Source of the DNA: Legionellaceae bacterium
GTDB taxonomy: Bacteria > Pseudomonadota > Gammaproteobacteria > Legionellales > Legionellaceae
Length of the DNA: 64,000 bases
Direction of reading: 5' to 3'
Assembly: GCA_029210085.1 (NCBI GenBank)
Contig: JARGPP010000013.1
Location: forward strand, 1-64,000
A model generated the notes under the pieces. The model worked only from the letters and a program-made list of their open reading frames with translations, was not told the origin of the DNA and did not search any database. Positions within the stretch are counted from its first letter, which is position 1. Every line of letters begins with the position of its first letter. The position numbers and the translations under genes are program-made. Of the stretch, positions 45,335-54,589 are shown piece after piece.

Positions 45335-45760
45335 ATGAAATATTGGATTAAATTCCAGGGATTTACCCTGATTGAGTTAATGATTGTGGTTGCAATTATT
45401 GGTATTTTAGCAGCAGTTGCTATACCTGCTTATCAAGATTACACCATTCGAGCGCGCGTTATAGAGGGGGTTCATTTAGCATCAGCTGCAAAGATTGCTG
45501 TGTCTGAGTCTGTTTTATCTACAAGCCACTTACCTAAAACACAAATTGAAACAGGGTATGAAAGTCCTGAGGCAACCGCTAATGTTGCATCGATTAAAAT
45601 AGCTGACAAAACAGCAGCAATTATGGTGATGTACACTGAGAATGTGGGTAAAAAAAGCACGCTAATTTTAACGCCGACATTGGATGCAATGGGAGATATC
45701 TCTTGGGCTTGTGATGGCGGGACGCTTGCTTCAAAATATCGTCCCGTTGGATGCCGGTAA
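45335..45760 (+). CDS. pilA: Type IVa major pilin (prepilin)
   Basis: 141 residues. A short leader ends at Gly9, and PilD should cleave before Phe10 in [20 protein letters not shown], which keeps the essential Glu at position 5 of the mature form. The hydrophobic helix ends [14 protein letters not shown]. Two cysteines near the end (Cys126 in ISWACDGG and Cys140 in PVGCR) form the expected disulfide loop. GGAGG lies before the start. The assembly genes (pilB, C, D) are elsewhere. Its last 30 bases overlap the 3' end of the convergent gene. Confidence 0.92.
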   Translation: MKYWIKFQGFTLIELMIVVAIIGILAAVAIPAYQDYTIRARVIEGVHLASAAKIAVSESVLSTSHLPKTQIETGYESPEATANVASIKIADKTAAIMVMYTENVGKKSTLILTPTLDAMGDISWACDGGTLASKYRPVGCR

Positions 45761-46954
45761 TTGCTTTTCTTGGATAAACCGTTTTGATTCAGGGGTGAGC
45801 GCATGTATGCCTAGGCGCTCAACCCTTGAGATAATGGCTTGCTCGAATAATTGGTTTAAATGAGGATTGTTCTCTTTAATTAATAGCCAAATAATGCGAG
45901 ATAGATAATATTTTTCTAAACTAGCATTTTTAAATGCAAGCAATAAATTGAGGCTGATTTGGTTTTCAGGGGGTAACTTTTGAGCATGGTAAGTGAGTTG
46001 TTGGTTGATTTGATATTGAGATAACAAGACTTCTTGGGCACTACTTAAAGTAACAAACCCACGGATGACAAAAGGAATTGCTTCTGTATTTAACGGTTGA
46101 TTTAATAAACTGTGATAAAACTTTTGTAAATGTTTGTGAGGTCTATTTAAAAAGTGTGTTTGGTATAGCGTGAAGGTTGAGCGAATTAACATGTTTTTAA
46201 TATCTGGGTGAGTTTGCTCTTGATAATAGTCGATAAATGCATCAATAAGATCGGGGGTGCCGTTAAGGCCTAAGTAATCCAGAAGAAAAATACGTTTATT
46301 ATGCGGTAAGTACGGGTTTTTAACGAGTTTCCAAAGATGATGGATACTTTCAGGGGTTGTTTGATTTTGCGGTAAATCAACTTCTTGTTTAAATTTATCG
46401 AAAGATAAGTCTTGGATGTTTTGGTGATAATCGTGATTGGCTTTTGGGAAAGCATAAAATACGCGAAGAGGTAAAGTGATACCATTATACGTTGGTAAGT
46501 CATGGCCTGCGGTATGAAAGATATGATTGACAAATGTGTCACATCGAAATACAGCACAGCGAATAGGGTTATCAGGTGTTCCTAATCCAATGTGGTAGGT
46601 GTCTGATAGGGTATAAACCGGGCAAAGTGCGCGCTGTTTTAATGCTTCATCCACTATTTTTTGTGTCGATGCGTCATGGTCGGCAATGCCATAACGGCTG
46701 CCCCAATAACGTGAACGCTGCTTAAAGTCTGAAAGGGGATTAATTTGAATCACGTTCATGGAGGGTAAAACTTCAATGATATTCTTTGTGGGCTCATCGG
46801 TTTTATTTGCAATGGTAATGCCAACGTGTCCAAACCAATGTATATAAGGCTCATCTAAGTCACGTCCTACAATTTGTGCAGGGTAATGCGTGGTGGCTTG
46901 TGCTGACAGTGTACAAAGTAAGGCAGAGGTGAGTAAGTGAATTTTTTTATTCAT
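45731..46954 (-). CDS. Secreted permuted papain-fold (YiiX/NlpC-like) hydrolase, paralog A
   Basis: 407 residues from ATG 46954. A signal peptide (about 1-20, [11 protein letters not shown]) leads into a domain with His43 in [10 protein letters not shown], then Cys138 in [18 protein letters not shown]. His before Cys is the order of circularly permuted NlpC/P60 enzymes such as YiiX and YaeF, so a hydrolase or acyl-transfer role on peptides or lipids is plausible. The helical C-terminal 200 residues are shared with the paralog at 50884, except that this copy has about 65 more. The signal peptide implies periplasmic or extracellular action. Substrate unknown. Confidence 0.68.
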   Translation of the reverse strand: MNKKIHLLTSALLCTLSAQATTHYPAQIVGRDLDEPYIHWFGHVGITIANKTDEPTKNIIEVLPSMNVIQINPLSDFKQRSRYWGSRYGIADHDASTQKIVDEALKQRALCPVYTLSDTYHIGLGTPDNPIRCAVFRCDTFVNHIFHTAGHDLPTYNGITLPLRVFYAFPKANHDYHQNIQDLSFDKFKQEVDLPQNQTTPESIHHLWKLVKNPYLPHNKRIFLLDYLGLNGTPDLIDAFIDYYQEQTHPDIKNMLIRSTFTLYQTHFLNRPHKHLQKFYHSLLNQPLNTEAIPFVIRGFVTLSSAQEVLLSQYQINQQLTYHAQKLPPENQISLNLLLAFKNASLEKYYLSRIIWLLIKENNPHLNQLFEQAIISRVERLGIHALTPESKRFIQEKQLPASNGTIF

Positions 46955-47189
46955 ATTCAAGCAACAAATAGAGAGAACTGAGAAAGCACAAATTATATTG
47001 TAAAACAGAATATGGAGGCAATGATATCGACGGATGTTCTCTTTTACTGTTGGTCAAAATTTGATCGAACCTGATGAAGGTTTAAAAGAAAGGAGCAATT
47101 TTGATGATTGTTTTAATCATGCCTTAATATTCATATGATTAAATTTAATTCAAATTAACCTTAATTTACACTTTTAATGAGGTTTAGCG

Positions 47190-47891
47190 ATGCCTATGGT
47201 TTTTTCAACACCTGAAGATAAATTGCATGACTTAGTGCAGCAATTGAATCAGTATGTGCAAAACGCTGAGCGTTATAAAACAGCTGAATATATAGAGCGA
47301 TGTAAGCATCTTACAAGATGTGAAAGTTTTATAGGAACAGGTATCGAAAATATTGTGATGCAGTTGCAGAAAGAGCTTGAAAGTGCTCAACCTAATTTTT
47401 ATGCAATGCATTCGTACATTGCCACAATGAAAGCAATAAAACAGGATGAAATTGTGTATCCTAAATATTATCCTGGCCTATATACACACCCATTTTTTCA
47501 ATCAGATACTGAGAAAAGAATGAGTGGTCCTTTTGTATATACACATTATATCAATACGCTTAATACAAATATTGCTGATGATCTTGCGATAGGCCTTATC
47601 GGCCTTATGAAGCTGCCATTATTACCGTTCCAATTTTTGTATAACTTAACACAAGACCCAAAGCATGCACCGTTGCATTTGATTCAAGATTTTTTTACCC
47701 CTCTATATTTAGTTATCACAAGTATTATTTTTCCACTCAGTATGCTGATTTCGAAATATGAAACAGACAGTTATAATATACTCAATGGTAAGTTAGACCG
47801 AATGTTAGGTAGTATGCAAGACTTGAGTCTTAGCTTAATGAAGGAGCGTATCGAAGAAGAACAAGAAATAGAAGCTGCGATTCGTTTATAG
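47190..47891 (+). CDS. Hypothetical protein with a hydrophobic hairpin
   Basis: 233 residues, unrecognised. Helical, polar N-terminal half; two hydrophobic stretches at about 130-155 and 170-195 (IGLIGLMKLPLLPFQFLY and LYLVITSIIFPLSMLIS) could form a membrane hairpin; charged tail EERIEEEQEIEAA. GAGG lies before the ATG. The design (soluble N-terminus, late hairpin, charged tail) is like other effector candidates in this window. Confidence 0.55.
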   Translation: MPMVFSTPEDKLHDLVQQLNQYVQNAERYKTAEYIERCKHLTRCESFIGTGIENIVMQLQKELESAQPNFYAMHSYIATMKAIKQDEIVYPKYYPGLYTHPFFQSDTEKRMSGPFVYTHYINTLNTNIADDLAIGLIGLMKLPLLPFQFLYNLTQDPKHAPLHLIQDFFTPLYLVITSIIFPLSMLISKYETDSYNILNGKLDRMLGSMQDLSLSLMKERIEEEQEIEAAIRL

Positions 47892-47972
47892 AGGTGACTG
47901 AGTTTTTTAAGTTTTGCCTGCTAAGATAGCAAGTGCTAGGATATCGGCAACTCAAGTGAAGTTTAAAAACAC

Positions 47973-49445
47973 ATGTATTTTTTAGCCATTGATGCAGGGA
48001 CAAGTAGCACCCGGGCCATTTTGTATGACACAAAAGGGCGTGTACGTTATAAAAGCCAAGAATCGTTGACGACAACCTATCCTAAGTCTGGTTGGGTTGA
48101 GCAAGATCCCGAAGAAATTTGGGATAAAACGCGTCTTGCGATTCAACAGGTGATTGCGCAAGTCAATCCGGCTGATATTCATGCGTGCGGTATTACCAAT
48201 CAACGTGAAACAACGGTTATTTGGGATAAGAAAACACATCGTTGTTTAGGACCTGCTATTTCTTGGCAAGATAGACGGGCTGAAGCATTGTTTACCAATT
48301 GCCCCGAAGAGCAACTACGTTTAATTCAGGAAAAAACAGGTTTAATTCCGAATGCATATTTTTCTGCAAGTAAACTACAATGGTTGCTTGCACATGTACC
48401 TGATGCAAGTGCATTAGCAGAAGAAGGACGACTCGCTTTTGGTACGATAGATACCTATTTGTTGTGGCGTTTAACACAAGGAGGGGCTCATGCAACGGAT
48501 GTGAGTAATGCTTCGAGAACGCTATTATTTGATATTGAACAACGTACTTGGGATGATGACTTATTGGCTTATTTTTCCATCCCAAAGTCGGTATTACCGA
48601 AGGTTTTACCCAATGCAACACATTTTGGTGATATACATCCTGATATTAGTGGGGTGAGTATTCCAATTACAGCGATGGTTGGTGATCAGCAATCTAGTTT
48701 GATTGGCCAAGCTTGTATTGAATCTGGCATGATGAAAGCGACATATGGTAGCGGAGCTTTTTTGCTGTTAAATACAGGCTCAAAACCCATTTGTTCCCCT
48801 CATCTTCTGACAACCATTGCATATGATGTGAAAGGAGATATCGCCTACGGACTTGAAGGCAGTATCTATCATGCTGGCACGATTTTAAAATGGCTGCGTA
48901 ATGATTTAGAGATTTTACCAGAATTTTCTGACAGTGAACGATTTGCAAAAGAGGTTGCAGATAATGCGGGTGTTTATTTTCTGCCTTCATTCACGAGCCT
49001 TGGCGCACCGCATTGGATAACTCCTCCGGGTGCGATGATTACAGGTCTTACCCATAGAACAAAGCGTCAGCATATTGTGCGTTCAGCATTAGAGACTGTG
49101 GCATTTCAGACCTATGATATTATGCGTTGTATCCAAGAAGATACGGGTGCGCCATTACACGTCTTGCATGCCGATGGCGGCATGGCGAGTAATGCTTGGT
49201 TTCTGCAATACCTAGCATCAACATGTAATATTGTTGTGAAACGTCCGCTTGAAGTAGAAACAACAGCGCTTGGTGCCGCAATGTTGGCTGCTGTAGGCTG
49301 TGGCTATCTTGATACTCTATCTGATGTTGAATCACTTTGGTCCTCTGGAGAGACGTTTGTTCCCGATGAACAACAAAGTGATACATATGAACATGCTTAT
49401 CAAGGTTGGCTTCATGTTCTCGATTCGGTAAAAAAAGGCATGTAG
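47973..49445 (+). CDS. glpK: Glycerol kinase
   Basis: 490 residues, FGGY family, full length. It phosphorylates glycerol to glycerol-3-phosphate. Clear motifs: AIDAGTSSTRAILYD at the N-terminus, GITNQRETTVIWDKKT, ISWQDRRAE, GDQQSSLIGQACIESGMMKA, TYGSGAFLLLNTG and VLHADGGMASNAWFLQYLA. Neither glpF nor glpD is adjacent, so it stands alone. The ATG at 47973 has no strong ribosome binding site. Confidence 0.95.
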   Translation: MYFLAIDAGTSSTRAILYDTKGRVRYKSQESLTTTYPKSGWVEQDPEEIWDKTRLAIQQVIAQVNPADIHACGITNQRETTVIWDKKTHRCLGPAISWQDRRAEALFTNCPEEQLRLIQEKTGLIPNAYFSASKLQWLLAHVPDASALAEEGRLAFGTIDTYLLWRLTQGGAHATDVSNASRTLLFDIEQRTWDDDLLAYFSIPKSVLPKVLPNATHFGDIHPDISGVSIPITAMVGDQQSSLIGQACIESGMMKATYGSGAFLLLNTGSKPICSPHLLTTIAYDVKGDIAYGLEGSIYHAGTILKWLRNDLEILPEFSDSERFAKEVADNAGVYFLPSFTSLGAPHWITPPGAMITGLTHRTKRQHIVRSALETVAFQTYDIMRCIQEDTGAPLHVLHADGGMASNAWFLQYLASTCNIVVKRPLEVETTALGAAMLAAVGCGYLDTLSDVESLWSSGETFVPDEQQSDTYEHAYQGWLHVLDSVKKGM

Positions 49446-49659
49446 GATGCTTTGCTTTGTTATTGATTCAATCCCTGCACGCCGTTTAGCCTTCCATGGC
49501 GCGCCATAAAAGTATTTGCAAACTTTCAGCACTCATGTAACACTTCTTTATGGTAATGTTCATGCCTTGTAGATGGTCGGGATGTTAATATATTTTTTTA
49601 TGCTCAGTTAATTAGGCATATAGAACCTAAGGAATCAGTAAGTTTAAAGGAATAGGCTA

Positions 49660-50445
49660 ATGTTTAAAAAAAATTTTATAGTTGCAGTAGTTTGTGCTGT
49701 TGGAATACAGTCTGTAGAAGCTGGATCAGTTGGTGATGCATACAATATGGGGGGATTTTACGCAGGAATCGGTGTGGGGGAAGCGACAATTCTTATAAAT
49801 GAAGCGTTTTCTAGCACTTTTGATGCATATAATATGGCAACGAATGGAGTGACTAACGATACGCGAACTGGTATTTTGTTTCAGGGGCAAATCGGATACG
49901 GTAAAATGTTTGAAGAGCATACGTATTTAGGCCTTAAAGGATCCGTATACTATACCCCTATCCACTACTCTGGCACCGGAAGTGAACAGTCTATTGTTGA
50001 TGGTGCAATCGTTAGCATCAATGATAAAGTTCAAATGGACTTTAAACCAATTTTTAATATTGATGGCGTGTTCGGATATGAAATATATCCTCATGTGATT
50101 CCTTTTGTTCAGGCGGGTGTTAGTTTTGCGGGTGTAACTGCCTTGAATATTCAAAAAAATAGTGGTTTTAATCAAGATACAGGTGGCCGAAAACTTTTTA
50201 GTCAAATTTCAAGAGTAAATAATAAGTATGAGACAGGATATAATGTTGGATTTGGAACTACCTATCAAAGTACCAAACATTTTCTTTTATCAGGAGAAGT
50301 TATTTATAACTATATAGGGAAGTTTTCATCTAGTGATACGACTTTTGTTAATACTCATCTTCAGAACCATACAATATCGTCCGATCTATTATTACAACAA
50401 GTGTCTCTATTTATAACAGCTTCTTATCTTGTTCCTGGTTCTTAA
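49660..50445 (+). CDS. Outer-membrane beta-barrel protein
   Basis: 261 residues. Signal peptide to about residue 21 (AVVCAVGIQSVEA), mature N-terminus GGFYAGIGVGEATI, then alternating strands (YLGLKGSVYYTPIHYSG, YNVGFGTTYQSTKHFLLSG) and a last strand LLLQQVSLFITASYLVPGS. Resembles opacity-like eight-stranded surface barrels. AAGG lies 9-10 bases before the ATG. A hairpin follows at 50477. Function unknown; one of three such barrels in the window. Confidence 0.72.
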   Translation: MFKKNFIVAVVCAVGIQSVEAGSVGDAYNMGGFYAGIGVGEATILINEAFSSTFDAYNMATNGVTNDTRTGILFQGQIGYGKMFEEHTYLGLKGSVYYTPIHYSGTGSEQSIVDGAIVSINDKVQMDFKPIFNIDGVFGYEIYPHVIPFVQAGVSFAGVTALNIQKNSGFNQDTGGRKLFSQISRVNNKYETGYNVGFGTTYQSTKHFLLSGEVIYNYIGKFSSSDTTFVNTHLQNHTISSDLLLQQVSLFITASYLVPGS

Positions 50446-50476
50446 CTAAGGACAAGAGGTTTATCATCGCTTGGAA

Positions 50477-50512
50477 AATGGCTCCCAAGAAGATATCAAG
50501 ATGGGAGCCATT
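50477..50512 (+). terminator. 11-bp perfect hairpin after the beta-barrel gene
   Basis: AATGGCTCCCA at 50477-50487 pairs exactly with TGGGAGCCATT at 50502-50512 around a 14-base loop. It follows the stop codon by about 30 bases. Only a weak T content follows, so it may be a terminator or mRNA-stabilising hairpin. Confidence 0.5.
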
Positions 50513-50710
50513 ATATTGCCATGAGTTCGGACCCAGAAAGAGGTCATCTTACGTTTCTATGTTTGGATTTTTAGGTTTATATACGTCAGGTATCACCCTT
50601 TTAGCGCATGCTATTCATTTTACTCCGCCTCTTTCAAAGGTATATTGGGGACGACAAGCGTTTAATAAATAATGGTAAACTGGGTATTGATTTTCGTAAG
50701 GCTGGCCGAC

Positions 50711-50824
50711 TCACTTTTTACCATGTACATTAACGCCGTGTAGTTCAAAAACATCCGTTGCTAAATTTATACCCAATACAGTAACATTATTTATGTCGAC
50801 TCTCTTTTGCTTTTTAACAAACAT
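50711..50824 (-). pseudogene. IS110-family transposase N-terminal relic
   Basis: Reading leftward from the ATG at 50824, 37 codons include NNVTVLGINLATDVFELHGV and HGKK before a stop. IS110-family transposases begin in this way (usual form GIDLAKxVFQLHGV), where the Asp is a catalytic DEDD residue; here it is Asn, and a stop follows. Weak similarity appears to continue leftward in another frame (about 50630-50710). The rest of 50446-50883 holds only this and the hairpin at 50477. Confidence 0.6.
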
Positions 50825-50883
50825 ATTTTGACTTATAGAATAGTCGTTCAAAAAGGAGGATGAGTTTATATCACAGCCCTAAT

Positions 50884-51903
50884 TTAAGTAAGCAATTTTT
50901 GTAAGCTTATACGCGTTTCAAATGGTAAAGCTTTAATATGCTGCTGTAAGAGCCTTTTAGTTTGTGCTTGATGCCTTAACTTTTGCTGTGTATCACTTAA
51001 ATCAATAAAGCCACGAAGAACGATAGGAATGTCTTTGCTTGGTAACGGTGTGCTTAGTAAGTTTTGATAAAATTGTTGTAGCTCAGTATGTGGCTGATGA
51101 AGAAAGTGAGTTTGATAAAGTGTAAAGGTTGACCGAATCAGCATGCTCTTAATTGCAGCATGGGTTTGTTTTTTATAATCATCAATAAAATCATGGATAA
51201 GCCCAGGACTGCCATTAAGACCGAGGTAATCAATGAGAAAAATACGCTTTTTGAGGGATAAACTTGGATTTTGGGCCAGTTGCCAAGTTTTTTTGATGGT
51301 TTGTGGCGTTGTCTGTTGAGTAGGCAAATCAAAAGTTAATTTAAATTGTTCAAATGGTAAGTCTATGTTGGTAGCACCATCATCATGCGTTTTGGGAAAG
51401 GCTTTAAATACCAGTCTGGGTAGTGTTTTCCCTCGATAAGTAGGTAGTGTGTAACCTGCATAATGAAATAAATAATTGATGAATGTATCACACCTAAAAA
51501 CAGCGCACTTATTGGGCTTATCGACTGTGCCTTCTCCGATATGATAGGTTGCTGAGTCTGTATAAATAGGGCAAAGCGCGCGCTGCTTTAGGGCTTCTTT
51601 TACAATGGAGTCGGCAGAGGGGCTTTGGTCTGCAATGCCATAACGACTTCCCCAATAGCGCGTATTTTTTTTAAAGTGCTCAATGGTATTGATTTGAATG
51701 ACATCGATTTCGTTTAAAACTTCAATGACATATTCAGCTGTATCTGAGAAGTGGTCGGCGATGGTAAGGCCTACGTGACCGGCCCAACCCAGGCCCTTAA
51801 TGCCCAAATCTCGACCTAGAATTTGGGCTGGATAATAATGTGTTGCGTGGCTTTGTGCAGAAGCACAAATAGAGATCGCCAAAAAAGCGAATTTTTTGTT
51901 CAT
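50884..51903 (-). CDS. Secreted permuted papain-fold (YiiX/NlpC-like) hydrolase, paralog B
   Basis: 339 residues. A clear paralog of the gene at 45731: signal peptide (LAISICASAQSHA), His43 in WAGHVGLTIA, Cys138 in [18 protein letters not shown], shared [12 protein letters not shown] and [14 protein letters not shown], and the shared helical tail with [14 protein letters not shown]. It stops about 65 residues earlier than paralog A. AAGGA lies about ten bases before the ATG. The two copies are separated by about 4 kb of unrelated genes and face the same way. Confidence 0.68.
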   Translation of the reverse strand: MNKKFAFLAISICASAQSHATHYYPAQILGRDLGIKGLGWAGHVGLTIADHFSDTAEYVIEVLNEIDVIQINTIEHFKKNTRYWGSRYGIADQSPSADSIVKEALKQRALCPIYTDSATYHIGEGTVDKPNKCAVFRCDTFINYLFHYAGYTLPTYRGKTLPRLVFKAFPKTHDDGATNIDLPFEQFKLTFDLPTQQTTPQTIKKTWQLAQNPSLSLKKRIFLIDYLGLNGSPGLIHDFIDDYKKQTHAAIKSMLIRSTFTLYQTHFLHQPHTELQQFYQNLLSTPLPSKDIPIVLRGFIDLSDTQQKLRHQAQTKRLLQQHIKALPFETRISLQKLLT

Positions 51904-51944
51904 GTCAACATCCTTGTTTTTGTCAGGTTGGAGTGTTTAAATTT

Positions 51945-52283
51945 TTACATATGAAGTACCTGGTCTACTTTTGCAGCACAAATAAAGTCATTATGTGATA
52001 AGCCATTTAATGCATGTGTCATAAATTTCACACGGCAGTAGTTGTAACCGAGCTCAACATCAGGATGATGATTTTCACGGTTTGCAATCCATGCAAGAGC
52101 GTTCATAAAAGCCATGGTTTCATAAAAATTATCGAATGAAAAAGCACGGTGAATCGCAGTCATGTCATCAGAGACTTGCCATGTGCTGTCAATTTGTGGA
52201 AGAAGAGTATCAATTTGATCGCGGTTTAGTGATTCACCGATACCTTCACAAGATTCACAATGTTTTGTTGTTAAATCACTCAT
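51945..52283 (-). CDS. phhB: Pterin-4a-carbinolamine dehydratase
   Basis: 112 residues. The family signature ENHHPDVELGYNYCRVKFMTH is complete, with the catalytic histidine pair. It dehydrates 4a-hydroxytetrahydropterin, recycling the cofactor of phenylalanine hydroxylase. The N-terminus carries CESCEG, somewhat longer than usual. The ATG overlaps the stop of the upstream aminotransferase (ATGA). Phenylalanine hydroxylase itself is not in the window. Confidence 0.95.
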   Translation of the reverse strand: MSDLTTKHCESCEGIGESLNRDQIDTLLPQIDSTWQVSDDMTAIHRAFSFDNFYETMAFMNALAWIANRENHHPDVELGYNYCRVKFMTHALNGLSHNDFICAAKVDQVLHM

Positions 52284-53401
52284 GATGAAGTTTCCTTTAG
52301 ACAGAGGGGTAGTGCATGTAAAAAGCGTTCGTTTTGCTCGAAGGTGCCAATCGTAACACGGAGGTGCTGTGTTAAGCCATAAGGCGTTAAGGGGCGCGTG
52401 ATAATACCACGTGCTTGTAAATGACCATCGAGTTCAGTGGCATTTCTACCACAATCAAAAGTAATAAAATTACAAGCGGTGGGTAAGGTTTTTAAATGTA
52501 AGTGCTCGAGTTCTTGTTGAACTTGTTTTAAGCCCTCTTGGTTTACTTGAATGCTTTTTTCTACAAATGCTTGATCGTTTAATGCGGCTATGCCTGCAAG
52601 CATTGAAGGTTGACTGACGGTAAAAGGAAGCTGGATTCGATGTAAAAGCGCAATGATATCAGGATTCGCTAAAGCATAACCCAGGCGTAGAGCAGCCAAA
52701 CCGTAAACTTTTGAGAAAGTGCGGGTTATCACAAGGTTGGGATATTTTGCGAGCCATGCTTGGGCATGAGATTGCGCTTTAGCGGGGGTGTATTCATGAT
52801 AAGCTTCATCGAGCACTAAAAGTGTGCTTTCAGGTATATGATTTAAAAGGCGTTCAATTTCTTCGGGCTGAATGAGCAGACCAGTCGGATTATTGGGGTT
52901 AGCTAAAAAAATTAAGGCTGTTTTTTCGGTGCAAGCATTGATTAAGCCATCAATATCAACCGTCCAATCAGATTGTAAGGGTATTTTTTGAAGAGGAATG
53001 CCCAGCGTATTAGCCTGTACTTCATAGGTAATAAAAGCATATTCGTGTGTGAGTATATGTTTTCCGGTATGTAGGGCAAAGCATTCGAGTAACAAATGAA
53101 ATAATATATCTGAACCATTACTCAACATCACCGCTTCTTTATCAAGTTTTGCATGTTCAGCCAAACGTGTACGCAGAGGGTTTTCTCGGGTAATGGGGTA
53201 GGTTGCAATATCATGAGGTGTAAGTTGTGTAAATGCTGCGAGTATATTTGGACTGCAGCCGAGAGGATTTTCGTTACTGGCCAGTTTCACAATATCAGTG
53301 AGACCTTTTTCATGGGTCAGACTATCAGTTGCTTTACCAGGAACATAAGGATGAAGTGCTTGAATTCCTGTGTGAGGGAGAGTGGTATAATCATACGACA
53401 T
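52280..53401 (-). CDS. hisC: HisC-type aminotransferase
   Basis: 373 residues, class I/II PLP enzyme of the histidinol-phosphate aminotransferase family. Motifs: KLASNENPLGCSP, ANPNNPTGLL, VLDEAYHEY and the PLP lysine in TRTFSKVYGLAALRLGYA. No other histidine biosynthesis gene is near. Coupling to phhB recalls the phhABC cluster of pseudomonads, where the aminotransferase acts on aromatic amino acids, so tyrosine or phenylalanine transamination is a real alternative to histidine synthesis. Confidence 0.88.
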   Translation of the reverse strand: MSYDYTTLPHTGIQALHPYVPGKATDSLTHEKGLTDIVKLASNENPLGCSPNILAAFTQLTPHDIATYPITRENPLRTRLAEHAKLDKEAVMLSNGSDILFHLLLECFALHTGKHILTHEYAFITYEVQANTLGIPLQKIPLQSDWTVDIDGLINACTEKTALIFLANPNNPTGLLIQPEEIERLLNHIPESTLLVLDEAYHEYTPAKAQSHAQAWLAKYPNLVITRTFSKVYGLAALRLGYALANPDIIALLHRIQLPFTVSQPSMLAGIAALNDQAFVEKSIQVNQEGLKQVQQELEHLHLKTLPTACNFITFDCGRNATELDGHLQARGIITRPLTPYGLTQHLRVTIGTFEQNERFLHALPLCLKETSS

Positions 53402-53634
53402 GGTTTGCTTCCTGCATTTTAAGACATCTCATCTTAGCGAAGTGGTTCAAGGAGTCAAGAGCAGCAATAGAAGAGGGAGTAGATGTTATTGATGAATCAT
53501 GAGGTGAGGAATCAACATTTTAATACGGGCGTATTTAATGCTTAAATCAAAGCAACAAGCTTTTTGTTTGATTAATTTGCGGTTAAAAAGTATAATATTT
53601 TTTACTGCGTGTCTTTTGAAATTCCAGGTGAAAA

Positions 53635-54531
53635 ATGCAATTTAAACATATATTGCTTGCGGTTTTTGTTGCCATCATCTGGGGTTGTAACTTTGTATTT
53701 GTTCAGTGCGGTATTCAAGAAATACCCCCTCTGACCCTTTGCGCTTTGCGTTTTTTCTTATCGAGTGTTCCTTTGGTGTTTTTTGTGAAGCGCCCAGATG
53801 TGCCTTGGTTGTGGCTTTTTTTATATTCTTTTTTGACGTTTACACTACATTTTGCCTTCATGTTTTTTGGGATGAAAGTAGGAGCTGCATCAGGTATTGC
53901 ATCGCTATTGTTACAAATACAAGTTTTTTTCAGTTTTTTATTGGCAGCCATTCTTTTAGGAGAGCGTTTAACTCGCTGGCAAGTTGCGGGGGCCTTTTTT
54001 GCATTTACAGGCCTTGCTGTTGTACTTGAGCATTTAGGTGGAGGCGATATTACATTTGCAGGTTTCATGTGGATTGTGGCAGCTGCTCTGATGTGGGGTG
54101 CGGGTAATTTATGCATAAAAAAAATGGATAAGGTACAAGGTATGCGTTTGATTGTATGGGCCAGTTTTTTATCGTTTCCGCCTTTATGTATTGCTTCTTA
54201 TTGGATTGATGGACCGACGGCCATGTTTACTTCGCTGCATGCTTTGTCGTGGCGCGGCGCATTATCTGTATTTTATATTGCTTATATTTCTACATGGATT
54301 GGATATGGGGTCTGGGCATGGCTTTTAAGTATTTATTCAGTGGGTATGGTGGTGCCATTTACTTTGTTGGTACCTGTTGTTGGTTTAATCGCTTCAAGTG
54401 TTGTATTTGGTGAGCAGATGCAAGCCTGGAAATTAATAGCGACATGCTTTATTTTATTTGGGCTCATGATACATTTATTTGGTGCACGATTGCCTCGCTT
54501 GGTGAAACTGAGGTTTAGTCGGGGGCAGTAA
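53635..54531 (+). CDS. eamA: EamA-family exporter
   Basis: 298 residues, ten membrane helices in two EamA repeats (about 5-130 and 145-285). The start (AIIWGCNFVFVQCGI), then PPLTLCALRFFLSSVPLVFF and ASGIASLLLQIQVFFSFLL, resemble E. coli EamA (YdeD), a cysteine/O-acetylserine exporter. Substrate is not certain from sequence. It precedes the exopolysaccharide operon by 58 bases on the same strand but is probably a separate function. Confidence 0.82.
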   Translation: MQFKHILLAVFVAIIWGCNFVFVQCGIQEIPPLTLCALRFFLSSVPLVFFVKRPDVPWLWLFLYSFLTFTLHFAFMFFGMKVGAASGIASLLLQIQVFFSFLLAAILLGERLTRWQVAGAFFAFTGLAVVLEHLGGGDITFAGFMWIVAAALMWGAGNLCIKKMDKVQGMRLIVWASFLSFPPLCIASYWIDGPTAMFTSLHALSWRGALSVFYIAYISTWIGYGVWAWLLSIYSVGMVVPFTLLVPVVGLIASSVVFGEQMQAWKLIATCFILFGLMIHLFGARLPRLVKLRFSRGQ

Positions 54532-54589
54532 AAAGTACTCATGCTCGCTATACTGAGCTTAATGTAGCTTATAAAAGGATTGGTTATTG

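Noticed and set aside
45472-45804. 110-codon minus-strand frame opposite the pilin
   Set aside because: The pilin on the other strand is unmistakable; no independent evidence for this frame.
50478-50672. 64-codon open frame after the beta-barrel gene
   Set aside because: It starts inside the perfect hairpin, has no ribosome binding site, and lies opposite the IS110 relic region.
53715-54116. 133-codon open frame on the minus strand
   Set aside because: It is antisense to eamA; the peptide is Lys/Pro-rich with no family features, as expected from the complement of a hydrophobic gene.
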